The notes: generated by a model from the letters alone, not told the origin. A DNA stretch of 64,000 nucleotides from Jackrogersella multiformis (GCA_902806575.1 CADCXD010000002.1:2356001-2420000); one strand, 5' to 3'. Counted from the first letter of the stretch, positions 11,376 through 24,671 are shown. Program-made: numbers and translations.

Positions 11376-14300
11376 TCATCTTAGTGAACCTGTCTCTCGA
11401 GCTACGTCATGCAGCTTCCGATAGCGGATGAGCATCGGTACGGTCAACTCAAGACCTCCCTTTCGAGCTTCCTGTACCACCTTCATGGCCATAATCGAAT
11501 TTCCTCCAAGGTTAAAAAACTCATCATTCGATCCAATGGTGGTAGGTTCGATGTTAAGGACCTTTCCCCATATCTGACGAAGTTGACTCTCAACTCCAAA
11601 CATCATCTCTGGCTGTGGGTCCGACTTAATGTCGACTGCCCGTCTCCGGAATTTTACTGCAAGTGCTCTACGATCAATCTTGCAATTATTATTGAGCGGC
11701 ATTTTTTCCAGGACCTCGACGACCCGTGGGATCATGTAAGAAGGCAACTTTGTCCGCAACATCTCGAGGAGTTGGTCTTGAATCTTCTGTCTCAGTTGCT
11801 GTCGCATTGGCTGATTGCTAAGTGGGGAATGTGGTTGACCCCGACGGTCCTCGTTAGGAAATCGGAATAGGACCCTTCTTTTGCCGTCGGTCGGCTGATG
11901 GTAGTAGAATATGGCATCCAGGCCGCCATTTTGCGAGAATCGACGAGCCCAGCTGACTTCTACGCGGCAGCCTGCCTCTGCAGCCAGTTCCACCAAGTCG
12001 GTAACCGACAGCGAAGGATGGCGTTGGGCTTGTTGGCGTGCGGATGATATCCAGTCACTAGGGTTAGTGGCTTCGTCGTCTTGCTTTTTAAGTGAACGAA
12101 CCAAGTATTCCCCGAACATTGATTCATTGTTCGGTATATTACTAATGGGGATCGTAGCCGACGAAAAACTGCGCTGTAGGAGATCCAAGAGTGATCGGCG
12201 ATCTAAACCTTGTTCTTTGAAGTCCGCCCACTCGTGTTGGTTAACCTCGAGAACCTCTTGTTGCACGTGGCTCGAGACCTTAATATGGACGATGGCAACG
12301 TAGCGAGAGGCGCTCAGCTCATCTTTGGGATGTATGTTGGGCAGAATCTCGACATACCCGACCTTGTCTGGTAGTCGATCGACTAAGGTAGTGAAAAACG
12401 CTGGGTCTACGAAGAACTCAGACTCTGCTAGGTCCATGTCGTCAATTATTCGTCGAAATTCATCCTTAGTTGCCTTTTCCCCGGCAATTTGCAGTGCTCT
12501 AACAGCCAAAGACTCTCGATATAAGGTGTTCGATCTGATATCACCGAATAGGAGTGTTTTGACCCCTTCTAACTGTAGAAGCTTTTTGATTACGCCGAAA
12601 AGGTAGACTTGGCTAGGAAAATACTGAATGACCGAGTTCAAGACAACAAAACCTGGAGATATGGCCGTACAGACTGGATTAAGGTCTCCCTCCGTGGCGT
12701 TCAGCACCGTCACTTTACCCTCTAACCCAGGAACCGACTGGACCATTTTAGTGACGAGTTCGACCGCACCTACAGTTGGCTCAGGACCAGCGCAACTTTC
12801 AAGGGCCTGTGGTGGCAAGTTGACGAATGTCATCTCGGGACCTCTGCCCATTCCGGGAAAAAGACTAGTCTCGCCGCCGCTAACCATGGGATCAATTGTA
12901 TTATCTAGCCACTTGCCGATCTGCCTGATGTCTATGGCGCTGTCATCAATCGTATAGTCCCACCCGATGAAATCTCTTTCTGCCGTCCTAGAATGTGTGC
13001 CGTTAGTAGGCGCATATTCGCCATTGAACTGCTTATCCCACAATTCCATGTCCTGCGCCTCCCCGGACTCAGCGCCATGGTCACGAAGCGTCACGAAGCC
13101 AGCAATCCATTGGTCTCGGATGTCGTCGTCCTTTTGTAACACAGCAACAGCATCATCCACGCCCGCGTGACTGCGTAGGACGTGCTCGATCTCGCCAAGT
13201 TCGATTCTTTGGCCACGGATTTTAACTTGTGCGTCCTTGCGACCAACAAAGATCAGACTACCATCGTTGCGATATCGTACTATATCTCCTGTCTTGTAAA
13301 GGCGCCCACGCCTTCCTGGTCGGCCTGGTGCGCCGTGGAGTAGCCATACAGGGTCTTCAATGAATGCTGCTGCTGTCTTTTCTGGGTCGTGAAGATAGCC
13401 ACGACCAACGGGCGGACCTTCGAGGAGGAGTTCGCCAGGGAAGCCGAGTGGGACTAACGAGTTATGGTTCTCGGGATCCACGATCCAGGTTACCAGACCA
13501 AATGCTTTTCCCAAGTGGATAGCCTCTTCGGGGCTCAATGGATCCTTATTGATCGTAGTGGTTGGTGTACATTCACACGGCCCATAGAGGCTCATAATGT
13601 GCACCTTCCCCCACCAAGGACTCACGTCTCGGACCTGTAACGCCTCTCCACCAAGGATAATCGTCTGCAGACAAGGTACCGTCTCTGGAGATAAGAGCAT
13701 GGCAACGGATGGGGTAAGGTCGATGACATTTGCATCCAGAGATATGATACTTTTTATAAGATTGTCCCGCCGGTCGTCCTCATTAGGCACGCAAATGCAA
13801 CCACCTCCCACGAGCGTTGCAAAGACGGTGCCGATGGACGCATCAAAACTGTACGAGGAGAAGTCGTATACACGGGACATTGTTGTGAGTCTCATAGCCT
13901 CCTTCTGAGCGTGTAGAGCCGACGCAAAATTCCGATGGGTTATGACTGCGCCTTTCGGTGTTCCAGTGCTTCCCGATGTGAAGGCCACATACACGGTAGA
14001 CGACGGGTCAGGAAGACATAACTGTGGCTCTGACTGATCATGGAGAATCGCGGAGAAATTCGACGATAGGGTGACCACTTGCGACGCCAGCCGCATGCTC
14101 AAACTCTTTTTGGAGGGCGAGGATACGATTATGTTTGCTCGGGCCTGTCTGGCAATGGTTTGAAGACGTTCCAGTGGCTGATAAGGGTCAATTAGCACAA
14201 AAGCTGCACCGGCTTTTAGGACACCGAGCATGGCAACAACCGTCCACATAGACTTCTCAAAACATAATGGTATGATTGAGGCCGTGTCTGGCCCGACTCC

Positions 14301-14522
14301 GAGATCGATGAGTCGACCTGCTAAACCTATGGCAAGCTGATCCAACTCTCCGTAGGTTAATTCGCCATCCCAGGCACAAACCGCGGGCGCAGTTTGTTGT
14401 ATCTCGATGCGATCCTGGACCATTTCATGAACACACCGATCGACGGATGCCGGGACTGACGCATTCCACTCCCAAATCTGTGATAGATCAATGGGCATCT
14501 CCATATCGATGCCAGAAGCCAT
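11376..14522 (-). CDS. NRPS-like one-module protein: adenylation, methyltransferase, carrier
   Basis: Single exon, 1048 residues. Adenylation domain about 30-450: A3 FTSGSTGTPKG (181-191), A5 SLYGPCECTP (311-320), A7 YKTGD (409-413), A8 KIRGQRIELGEIE (434-446). A methyltransferase domain of the NRPS N-methylating type is inserted about 495-750: it has a loose GMGRG glycine loop (557-561), FVVLNSVIQYFP (625-636) and DIRS. The adenylation C-lobe resumes with SYMIP and NNCKIDR (catalytic Lys 948). The carrier domain follows, LGGNS with phosphopantetheine Ser 1009. No condensation, thioesterase or reductase domain is present, so it loads, activates and may N-methylate one amino acid. By alignment by eye to GrsA, the pocket is D227, A228, G231, D268, I289, G291, L312, P320, T321, K948; the acidic D268 hints at a basic substrate. 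It reads with the P450 and MATE genes. Confidence 0.9.
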   Translation of the reverse strand: MASGIDMEMPIDLSQIWEWNASVPASVDRCVHEMVQDRIEIQQTAPAVCAWDGELTYGELDQLAIGLAGRLIDLGVGPDTASIIPLCFEKSMWTVVAMLGVLKAGAAFVLIDPYQPLERLQTIARQARANIIVSSPSKKSLSMRLASQVVTLSSNFSAILHDQSEPQLCLPDPSSTVYVAFTSGSTGTPKGAVITHRNFASALHAQKEAMRLTTMSRVYDFSSYSFDASIGTVFATLVGGGCICVPNEDDRRDNLIKSIISLDANVIDLTPSVAMLLSPETVPCLQTIILGGEALQVRDVSPWWGKVHIMSLYGPCECTPTTTINKDPLSPEEAIHLGKAFGLVTWIVDPENHNSLVPLGFPGELLLEGPPVGRGYLHDPEKTAAAFIEDPVWLLHGAPGRPGRRGRLYKTGDIVRYRNDGSLIFVGRKDAQVKIRGQRIELGEIEHVLRSHAGVDDAVAVLQKDDDIRDQWIAGFVTLRDHGAESGEAQDMELWDKQFNGEYAPTNGTHSRTAERDFIGWDYTIDDSAIDIRQIGKWLDNTIDPMVSGGETSLFPGMGRGPEMTFVNLPPQALESCAGPEPTVGAVELVTKMVQSVPGLEGKVTVLNATEGDLNPVCTAISPGFVVLNSVIQYFPSQVYLFGVIKKLLQLEGVKTLLFGDIRSNTLYRESLAVRALQIAGEKATKDEFRRIIDDMDLAESEFFVDPAFFTTLVDRLPDKVGYVEILPNIHPKDELSASRYVAIVHIKVSSHVQQEVLEVNQHEWADFKEQGLDRRSLLDLLQRSFSSATIPISNIPNNESMFGEYLVRSLKKQDDEATNPSDWISSARQQAQRHPSLSVTDLVELAAEAGCRVEVSWARRFSQNGGLDAIFYYHQPTDGKRRVLFRFPNEDRRGQPHSPLSNQPMRQQLRQKIQDQLLEMLRTKLPSYMIPRVVEVLEKMPLNNNCKIDRRALAVKFRRRAVDIKSDPQPEMMFGVESQLRQIWGKVLNIEPTTIGSNDEFFNLGGNSIMAMKVVQEARKGGLELTVPMLIRYRKLHDVARETGSLR

Positions 14523-16193
14523 TGTGTCCTTACTTGCTTCATGAAAATGGCATAAAGTAGATTCAAGTTGATATCCAACTTCTTCTAGTGGCTGGAGTAA
14601 AAAACTTGTCTGGAAGCTGCAACTTCTAGGGCGTCAGGGGGATATCTCAACGATAGTATCCAAACCAGCTGTCTTGAACGGAGATATGTTTCTGATTTGC
14701 CGCTTTTCTGGTTTTCGAGATTATGAGACTCTGGTTGATGACTGATCCGATCCGCACTATCACAGTGGTCATCGTTTGGTTGCCGGTTTCGTTATAGCCA
14801 CGACACCGAAGACGGCATCATTCAAACCGACTACCCAGCCCACGCCCAGGATCCAAGCAACACGAATAGCGACACCCCCAGTAGGCGTCTGCTAGTAGCT
14901 GCTGCCCTGCAGACGGTGGGGGCGCCATGTACTTGCGCACTGTGATCACGGTATCGGTAAAAGCGTTTCGCCAATATTCCGCTATTATTAGTTGTCATAG
15001 ATATTGATCCTCTCTTCCAATGGGCAGGAGGCTCGTGAAACCGTCGATATGCCTCGACCGTTTGAAGCCAACTGACAGGTAACTTTAATGCAACAGCTCC
15101 GAAATGGTCATTTTAATATGACTTTCAATCCCCTGCTGCATACCTATTTCCCCAAGATGAGGCGCAAAAGGAACCTGTGGCAAGCTTTGATTTGCCAAGC
15201 TTCCAAGGTTTGCCATAGAGCATTTCAAGCCACATCCAGTAAACCAGTTAAGGCCGGATATGCCACTTCAAGGTCAACAAACATGACCGCGCGACTGCAT
15301 ACTCAGGCGTCCACATATTAAAAAGTTGAGCTATACTGAAGTAATTTCTAGGCACCTAGTGTAACTCCATGCTTGCATTTAGCTGTTTGGCGAGAATATC
15401 GTCTGCCGTGTCTGATGAGTCGACGCTCTCTTTACTTATCTCGCACCCGGATGCGCTAATGCAAATGTATGCGTGCGAGATGCAATGCTTAACACTTCCC
15501 GTCTAAGCGGTGAGCACATTTCGTAGAGGGCGCAAACGGGATGGTAACGCTATCGGGAGTATGCAAACGATCGAGGTAATACCGTCGAAAGTTTCTATGC
15601 CAACACCCCGAGTTTATCGAGGGTTATGTTATGCCCGAGTTTTTTTATCGAGAGTTGTAGGTCGTAGGTTTTTTCCTCGGAAATACTTAATAGGAAATTC
15701 CTTATAGGGGCTTCTCGAAGCGTTTTGATTCGCTATATCCATTTAATAATTGTGTCATTAAAGTGAACAAACCAATCAAATTAAGGCACGGCTATCCTAT
15801 TAGGCATTAGCGCCGACGGTGACGATGGATAGCGAATTAAATCAAAGCTAAAGGTTTAAAAGTTGAAACTCTAGCTAAAGCACGGATCATTTAGCCAAGA
15901 CACACGATGATTACCTAATTAGGTACCTACTTATGACCTAGGAGGAATAGGGGGGATTGGCAGGAGGATCTATCCTAACCTTCCGAGGAGTCCTTAACTT
16001 GACTGACTCTTAGGAGACCTTGGGAGGCGCACTCCACGATGGTACAAGTTGTCACATGGCATTTTTCCGGGTCGAGTGTCAGCAATTTATTCCAGACTTC
16101 CTGTTTCTCCTTGTATACTTCAAATAACTACCCCTTTTAACTTTTTGCTACCTTCTTCACATGCTATAAACGAGTACCATTCACCCCTAGTCT
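14523..16193. other. Intergenic region between NRPS and P450
   Basis: Promoter side of the NRPS gene. Apart from repeat copy A (15607-15863, listed separately) I see no gene. A 77-codon open frame at 15088-15321 (+) lacks any recognisable motif. Confidence 0.55.
15607..15863 (+). repeat. Dispersed repeat, copy A
   Basis: About 250 bp that aligns, with many transitions and small gaps, to 38711-38936. Shared blocks include CGAGTTTAT.GAGGGTTAT, AATTCCTTATA, TTTAATAA, ACCAATCAAATT/ACCAATTAAATC, GGCTATC and AGCGAATTAAAT. Most differences are C/T or G/A, as expected of RIP or old decay. No clear terminal inverted repeat or target duplication was seen, so the class is unknown (a MITE-like or LTR fragment is possible). 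Confidence 0.6.
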
Positions 16194-18080
16194 TTATGAC
16201 GAAGACAACTTCTCAAATTTTATAATAAGCCTATCACTAACATCGGGACTCATGGGCCGGTTGGCACCGGGATACTTGGTCTCATCAGCAATGAACGTAG
16301 CGTAGCTCGTATAAACAGTGGCGAGAGACATCCGCATTACTACCCCCATCCAATATAGTCAGCGATTTTCAACATACCTAGGTAGGTAGGTATAGGAAAA
16401 GGATATGCCTTACACTCCAAAGCAATGTTCTGGCCAATACAGTTTCTGCTGCCGGCACCAAAGGCGAAGAACCATTTTTTAGCCAACGCCGCATCGTCGC
16501 ATCCTCCCTGAAGCCAGCGCTTAGGATTCCAGACAAGGGGGTCCGCATAGACGTCCGGGTTGCGATGAAGGCACCAGCCGTAGCAGCAAACCCGCGTTCT
16601 GGGGGGGACCCCTAAGATAGGGCCGATCCGAGAGGTACAATGAGCAGGAGTAACACGCGGGTCGGCGTTGGGGGATGTGTTGCGTAGCCGAAGGCACTCC
16701 TTGACGACCGCGCCTAGGAGGGGAAGACGCTCAAGGGTTTCGGAAGCCGGGACATCAGCCGGCTCATCACCATTACCAAGAGGGTTATCAGCAGAACGTA
16801 GCTCCGCACGGAGCTCGTCCTGGATGTCTTCATGACGCGAGAGTTCATAAATCATGTATGTGAAGACAGTTCCAAATGCCTCGCTGGTAAAAGCTACTCG
16901 ACGATAAACCGGTTTAGCCTTGCGCCGATTGTGTTACTCTCATTTAAGGCCACTCACCAATATGATCAAGGCATTCGCTCGCAAGCTCTCTACGCTGGGC
17001 GGGGCTTATTTCGAAGCTCGCCTTTGTCGTGCTACCATGTGTTGTTACCAGATCTGTCCGTACAGCGTCGTACAGCACCGGCAACTCTCCTGCTGCTAAG
17101 GCATGCCCTCTGTCACGTTTCCGCAAGACCTCCTCGGCAGCATCGACCTTCGGCAGCGCCCAAGCCTCAAATTCGCGACGGGCTCCGGCGACTTCTTTGG
17201 ATACAATGGGAACTCCAAGGAAACAAAGCACTTTGGTCAGCTGGGGGTGCTCTCTAAGCCAGAATGAAGATTGGTCGTTCGGGAAGCTGGTATTGAACAA
17301 GTCGAACCATTTTTGTCGAGCGGCCGTATCAAAAATGAAGTTATGAGAGAGCGGGATGCCGAAAGCAAAGGCCGAGGTACAATCAAGAATAAGGGACTGG
17401 GCGATAGGCAGTACGTTGGCACTGCCATCAGACGACGCGGCAATTTGAATCAGCAAAGGGAGCAAGCGGTCAATCATCAGAGTACTCATGATAGCATGAA
17501 TATGAGGGGATGAAGCTATGAATGAACGCTTATGCACGCCTCGAATTCGGCGATGGCGACGGCGGTGCTCACTGCCTAGAACTGATGTAAAAGTGTTCAA
17601 CGACCTGCTCGACTAACAATATGTTAACATTGACTGTATAGGAACACGGAGGAAATCCCACGATGTTGGTATTTGGAAGAGTCTACTGAATACGAAAAGG
17701 ATATACGACCCTTGTGTCACCCAGTAGTTGTAGGATGGATGCTTGTCGAAGTCAGCGGCGCCGATGCCCCAAACGCAGCCCACAGCCTCGATATCATTGA
17801 TAGCCAGCTCCTGTGGTCCGAGCCGCACATACGGTCCCTGAGTTGCGAAAGCTGTCGAGATGCTTTGAAAATCATTGCCGCACAAACGCTGCCATTGAAT
17901 CCAGAGTGATGTGAAATGGGCGAGAGGGTGAGCCGCCGGAATAGAAGCAAGTGGTGAGATGAAGATGGGATACACAATGTAGTTCCATGCTAAGACTGCG
18001 GCAACGATGGCCATGGACATTCCAGCTAGAGCTGTATACATTATGGGGGATAATGGTAGGTTCTCACGCGTATAAGCCAA
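16194..18080 (-). CDS. Cytochrome P450 monooxygenase
   Basis: Four exons on the minus strand: 18080..17707, 17604..16958, 16896..16414, 16339..16194, joining in frame to about 549 residues, normal for fungal P450s. An N-terminal membrane anchor lies at about 15-40 (ALAGMSMAIVAAVLAW). The K-helix ExxR is E407-R410 (KECLRL), and the heme loop FFAFGAGSRNCIGQ holds the proximal Cys 493. The last exon supplies a normal P450 C-terminus. The I-helix reads AFTSEAFG and lacks the usual AGxDT; the acceptor of the second intron could also be 16893, which changes only one residue there. The third intron (16413..16340) carries the CCTAGG palindrome. By class it hydroxylates or otherwise oxidises a small molecule at the ER; as a cluster member it probably tailors the NRPS-derived product. 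Substrate unknown. Confidence 0.88.
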
Positions 18081-18503
18081 CGCAAAGAGCTAGTTCTAAG
18101 TACGCAATCAGACGCGTAATTCCTCAAGTTAAATTTGATCTATTCTGTTGTGATTCAGTAAGTTGTGATCGGACTAAATGGTTTGTTTCTATATGTTTGT
18201 TTCTATACTTTCCCATGTATGTATGTTTGCTTCTCCATATTTGGCGAAAATAGTACATATCGAGCATTAACCTCGTAGGAGGTATGAGCCTATCCAACAT
18301 TGAAGCCTGAGAGGAGTGTCCCATAGTCTGTAGACCCGATATGGGTGTAACCGCTCAGGAACTTCGTACTTGGAAGTCTCCCGGGAGCTTGACAGGGAAT
18401 TTCTGGTGTAGGTACCTCGGTGGCTGCATAAGGCTTGATAGTATAGAGCTGGTGTCATACGGATAGGCTCCACGAAACAGAGTATGATCAATATATGCAT
18501 GCA
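18081..18503. other. Promoter side of P450, left flank of retroelement
   Basis: Normal base composition up to about 18500, then an abrupt drop to very AT-rich sequence at the retroelement border. No gene seen. Short TATGTTTG/ATGTATGTTTG repeats occur near 18180-18235. Confidence 0.55.
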
Positions 18504-18747
18504 TGTTGATAAATACGAGATATATTAGAACTTATAAAATAAAATTATTAGATAAGGTTAATTAAAAAACTTAATTAATATATATAAGATTAAATTAATA
18601 ATATTAAAAAGGCGTTAACGACGTTTAAAGAGATATTTAAATTATATATATATAAGTTATTACGTTTTATTTTAAAAAAAGAAATAAAAGGTAAAAACTT
18701 TAAAATTATAAAGAATTATAATTTTAAGCTTTATTGCTTTTATTATA
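18504..18747 (+). repeat. 5' long terminal repeat
   Basis: 244 bp. Starts TGTTGATAAATACGAG and aligns along its whole length with 24943-25204, allowing C-to-T and G-to-A changes and one 18-bp gap. It is nearly all A/T except for islands such as GGCGTTAACGACG. Confidence 0.85.
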
Positions 18748-21700
18748 AATAATTCTCTTTTATTTTAAAAAAATCTTATTTTAAAAAAGTACGTACCTTT
18801 TAAAAAAAAATTAATCCTTTTATTAAATTATTTTATTTAATTATTTATAAATAATTAACTTACTTAAAAAAGTTTTTTATTAAAGTATATTATATTAATA
18901 TTACTTATTAATTTTATTATTATATATGTTATTATAATTATAAAAGAAATTTTATATTTTATTATTTTATAAATATTTAAGTTAAATATTTATACTTTAA
19001 CTTTATTATTTATTAATTTATAAAACCTTAAATTATTTTTATTAAATAACGAATAATCTTTTAAATCCTTAATAATACCTTTCTTATAAGATTTCGAAAT
19101 TAAAAGTAAGCATAAAGAAAATTATTATTTATAAAAACTTATTAAAATTAAACGACGCTTTAATATATAATTCTTTATTAAAATATTTAAAATAGAAAAT
19201 ATATTACCTTAAGATTTTTTTTTATTTTTAAATTTTCTTAATTTAATAATAATAATATTATAATTTTTTATAACCTTTAAAATTATAAAATAATTATGTA
19301 AAACGTTCTTAACATTAATAATACCGAAATTAATTTTAATACCTTTTTTATATAATTTATTAAGCTTTATTAAAAAATATATAATAATTATTATGTTATT
19401 TAAACATTTATTACTATCGTTACGAGTAATTAAATTATTAATAAAAATTAAATTTAAAATTAATATAATATGGTTTAAATAATTTATAATACGATAGTTT
19501 AATTTAATTAAACCGGTATAATATTAATAAATAAATAAGTAACTTACTTTAAATAATAAGTTTAATAAATTTAAGATGTAATTATTTAATATATATAAAA
19601 TAATTAAACTTAATAAAAAATTATTAATAAGCTTAAAAAAATAGCTAATTATTATTAATAAATCTTTTAAACTTTTTATTAAAACATTAAAAAATAAAAA
19701 GATTTTTAATAAAAAGTAATAAATTAAGTTTATATTAAAAAATCTTAAATTAATAATTTTCTTATAAGAAAATATATAAACTTTACGTATATTAACGTAA
19801 AAACTTACCGTTAATTTAATAATTTAAAGGTTTATATTTAAATTACTTTTAATAAATTAATTGCTATTAATTTCGTTTTAAAGAATATCGGAAAACGTAT
19901 TATATTAAAAACGTTAATTAAATTAAATCCTTTTAATTAAAAAAACTTAATATACTTTAAAGTATTATTTATTAAATACTTTAATTTAAAAGCCCGAATA
20001 AAAAACCTTTTCTCCTTATAATTCCTTTTATAAATTTAAGTTAAAAAATAATTAAAAAAGCTTAAGTATAATTTAACTTTATTAAAATTAGCCTTTTTAT
20101 ATTTAAAGGTAATAAAAAAGGAATTTCCTTTAAAAAGGTTACCGAAACATTTAATAATAACTTAAATAACTTTAATTTCGATAATTAATCTTAAAACCTT
20201 AAATTATTTAAAACCCTTTTTTAAAAACCATTTTAAGGTAATTTTACGCCTTTAAATAACGATAAAAATCCTTTATTTTAAAGTAATAATAACCGATTAT
20301 TTAAAACTTTAAAACGATTAACTTATCTTTTTTACGTTACGATTATCGTTAATTTAATATAACTTAATAAATCTGCCGTTTATAATAATAAAGACTTTAT
20401 AAAATTTTAAACTTAATAAATAAAAATTAAGGTATACTTAAAAATATATACGAAAAGTTTTCTTAAAGATTTTTACCGTATTAATTAAATTAAATTATTA
20501 TTATTTAAAAAAGTATAATTATAATATTAATAATATAAAAATTAAATTATACGGTTAAAAATCTTTAATATTTAAATAATATATATTATTATCTTTTAAA
20601 AACGTTTTATAAACCTTTTAAAAAGGTATTACAACTTAAAAAAAAAAATTAAACTTAAATATTAAAAGAATATTATTTAATATTTCATTAAATTATTAAA
20701 CCTTAATAAAATAATTTAATAATTTAAAATAACGTTTTAAAATTATATCGTTAAAACCCTCCTTAACGAAATCATTAAATTAATTTATTTTAAATAAAAA
20801 AAACTTCCGAATATAAATAAAAATTTCCTTATTATTATTTAAAAAGTAAATTAAATATATAAAAACATATTAATTAACCCCGATATTTTAGGAAAAAAAA
20901 GGGCCGTTTCGATTTAAAAGCTTTTAAAATTAAGTTAAATTAATCGTAAAAAGGAGAATCGCTTTAATTTAAATTAAGATCGATTTTTAAGAAATAATAA
21001 TAAACTTAAAAATGAAAATAAGCTAAGATTAAACTAAAAAAATAAAGTTTAATTTAATAATAAAAATGCTTTAAAAAAGATTAATTAAATAAATATAAAT
21101 TAATAAAAAAAAGATAAGAAATTTTATTAACGTTATAAACGTAATAATTATTAAACTTTTTTTTATTTCGTAAAAAAAAACGTTAATAATAAAGATTTAT
21201 TATTAAACCCGGATAAAATCTCCTTTATAAAATAATTTTAAAATAATAATACTTAACTTATATTTTCATTATAAAAAAAGATATAAATAAATATAACTTT
21301 ATAAAAATTATTTTATCCTTAAATTATAAAAATCGAAAATTTTAACTCGGATTTTTAAAAGGCTTTAACGTTACACTTCGTCGGATTTTATAACTAAATT
21401 AAGGTAAAATACGTTAAGCCGTAATAATTAAAAAACTAATTAAAAATAAAATAAAGGTTATAAAAAAACCTTACTTAAAACTAACTTTAAAATATAAACT
21501 TATTATTAATATAATATTATTATATAATAAAAATAAATATTAAATATAAGCATTATTAAATTTCGGAAGCTTAATTTTAATAATATTTTTTTTTAAAAAA
21601 AAAAATTATTAATTATTAAAAGATAATATACTTAATCCGTATTAACTTTTAATTTAACTTAAGTTTTTTTTATAAAACGTTATTATATCGATCCCTTTAT

Positions 21701-24671
21701 TTTTTATTATTAAAAAAACCACTTTTTTTAAATTAATTTCAAGTTAAACGCTTTAAATAATAAATATAATATTATTATATTATAATAATAAATGAAAATT
21801 TATAAACTTATAAACTTTTTTTTAAACCTTAAAAAAATTAAGTTTAATTCTTTTTATTATCGAAAATATTATATTAACTTAAACTTATATAACCCGAAAA
21901 AGTTAATTAATATAACGATAATAAAGAATATTAAAATAAATAAAACGTTAAAAAATATTCTTAAAGAATTTCGTGAATTTATATACATTATAATTAAAAA
22001 AGTAAGGTAATGTTTTTTAAATTATTAACTTTAAAATCATTTTATTAATTTTTAAGAAAGAAAAATACCTTTTTAAAAACCTTTTTTCGTTATAAATAAA
22101 AAGGAACTTAATATATTTAAACTATAATTAAATAAAATAATTAATAATAACTAAATTTAAAAATTAACTTTATTTTATATAACACTTATAATATTTATCG
22201 ATAAACTTAATCCTTAAAACTTTCTTAAGTTAATAATTAATTATTAAAGTTTAAATAATATTATTATTTTTATTTATTATTTTATACCTTTAATATTTAA
22301 ATTATAAGTTTATTTTAAAACCGTAAAATAATTTATAAAGATTAACCTTAAATTAAGATTTTACTTAATTAAGATTAAAAAAAAACCGAATAAAAAATAA
22401 CATTCCGTTATAAATATAACCTTTTTAAATATTTAATAATGCTATTCGGATTAATTAACGCCCCCGTAACTTTTTAATTAATAATAAATAACATCTTTTA
22501 AAATCTTATCGATTTAAACCTTTTAATATACTTAAATAATTTTTTTATTTATATAAATACGATAAAAAAACATAATAAAATTATTAAAGAAATCTTAAAA
22601 AAACTTATAAAATACCACTTAATAATTAACCCACGAAAATATTTTTAAAAAGTATAAAAAGTAGACTTTTTAAGATATATTATCGAAATAAATAACATTT
22701 TAATAACTTAAAATAAGATTAATTATATTAATAATTAAAAAACACTTAAATCCCTTAAAAAATCTTAATAATTTATTAGTTTTATAAATTTTTATCGATA
22801 ATTTATAAAGAAATTCTCGGAAATAATAAAATTAATTATTAATATAAATAAAAAAAATAAAAAGAATTAAAAATAAACTAAAGAAATAAATAAATCCTTT
22901 AAGGAATTTAAATTCCGGTTTATTTAAGCTTTTATTATGATATATTTTAATTTTTTAAAATAAACTTATATTAAAGTTAATATATTAAATTATACCATTA
23001 ACGCCGTTTTTTTTTAAAAAGATAAATAAAATAAACTTAAATTAATAATTTATTATTTTTATAAACTTATATTAATAAAAATAAATTATAAAATTTATAA
23101 TAAAAAATTATTAATTATAATAAATTTTTTCGGAAAATAATATTAATACTTAAAAAATATTAAATAATAAATTAAAATTTACTTTAACCATTAAAATTTA
23201 ACTTACTTTATAATAATTAAAATTTTAAATTAACGTTAAACTTAATAAATATAAAAATTATTATTATATTAATTTATTATTAATTACCGATTAAGAAAAT
23301 AATAAAGCCGATATTTTTTTTAAATTATCGTAATATCGACCTAAAAAAGGAAGAGTTAAAAATTAATTTATAAAATTAATCTTATAAAATAAATATTTTT
23401 CGCATTTTTAAAGAACTTTATTTACCTTTTTAATAACCGTTTTTATTATATTAAAAAAATTATATAACTTTACTACTTTTAATTAAGCTTTTAATTTTAT
23501 AAAAAGACTAAAGAAAATAGTTATTAATAACCCGGAATATATTACGTAAATTATAAAACTTTTTAAAAACGTTATTTTTTAAAATAATCTCTTATACCGA
23601 AAAAATAAACTTTAAATACGATACCTTCGTTATTAAATATATAGAAATAAATAAAACTTTAAAACTAATTATTTAAAACTTTTAATAATTAAATATTAAA
23701 AATACCGTTTAAAATTACGTATAAAGTTATTTAAAATATTAATAAAATAAAATCTTTTATTACGCTTTATATAAACATTTTTAATTAATAAAATTATATT
23801 ATAAACCTTAATTAATAATAATAATAAACTTTATTATAAACTTTTTTTTATCGAATAATTATAACTTTATTTAAGTAATAATAAATCTATTCTTAAAAAT
23901 GGCTTATTTTATCCCTTTTAAAGTAAAAAAAAAAAAAATAATAATTTAATTAAAATCTTTATTAAATAATACTAAAGATTATATAACGTACCATTAAATA
24001 TCATTTTTAACAAAAATTTTAAGTTTATTTTTTACATTTAAAAAAACTTTTTTAAATTAATAAAAATTAAATCTTATATAAACATTACGTTTTATTTATA
24101 AATTAACGGTTAAATAAAACGCCTTAATTAAATTTTAAAGATTTACTTTAAAACCTTCGTTAATTATAAAATAAATAATTAAGAAAACCTTTTCGTAATA
24201 ATTAAATTTACTTATAATAATATTGCTTTATTATTAATATAATTTATATTTTTTTACATTAATTATAATTATTATTTAACCGCTAATAACTTTTTTACGA
24301 ATATTTTATATAATTTAAGAAATAAATTATATATATATTAAATAATATAAATACATTAAAAAATATAAAAATACTTAAAATAAAATCGCTAATAAATAAT
24401 AAAAAGATATATTAACTTTTTAAAAGAAATAATTCGTAATGTTTAATATAAAAATTTTTTAAGACTTTTTAAAATTTAATAAATAATCTTTTTTATAATA
24501 ATAAAATTTATTTTATTTAAAGGTTAAAAAATATATAACTCGTTTTATATTTTATTTATTAAACCTTATCGCATTAATAATTAAAAACTCTTTAACTTTA
24601 ATTAAATTTTACGTAAAATAGCCTCGATAAAATCTAAAAATTATTAAATAAAATAAATTATAAACTTTATT

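Noticed and set aside
15088..15321. 77-codon open frame between NRPS and P450
   Set aside because: No family motifs and no codon or context support; similar in length to chance frames elsewhere.
21792..22010. 72-codon open frame inside the AT-rich block
   Set aside because: Translation is Lys/Asn/Ile/Tyr-rich as expected of RIP-mutated DNA; it lies within the dead retroelement.
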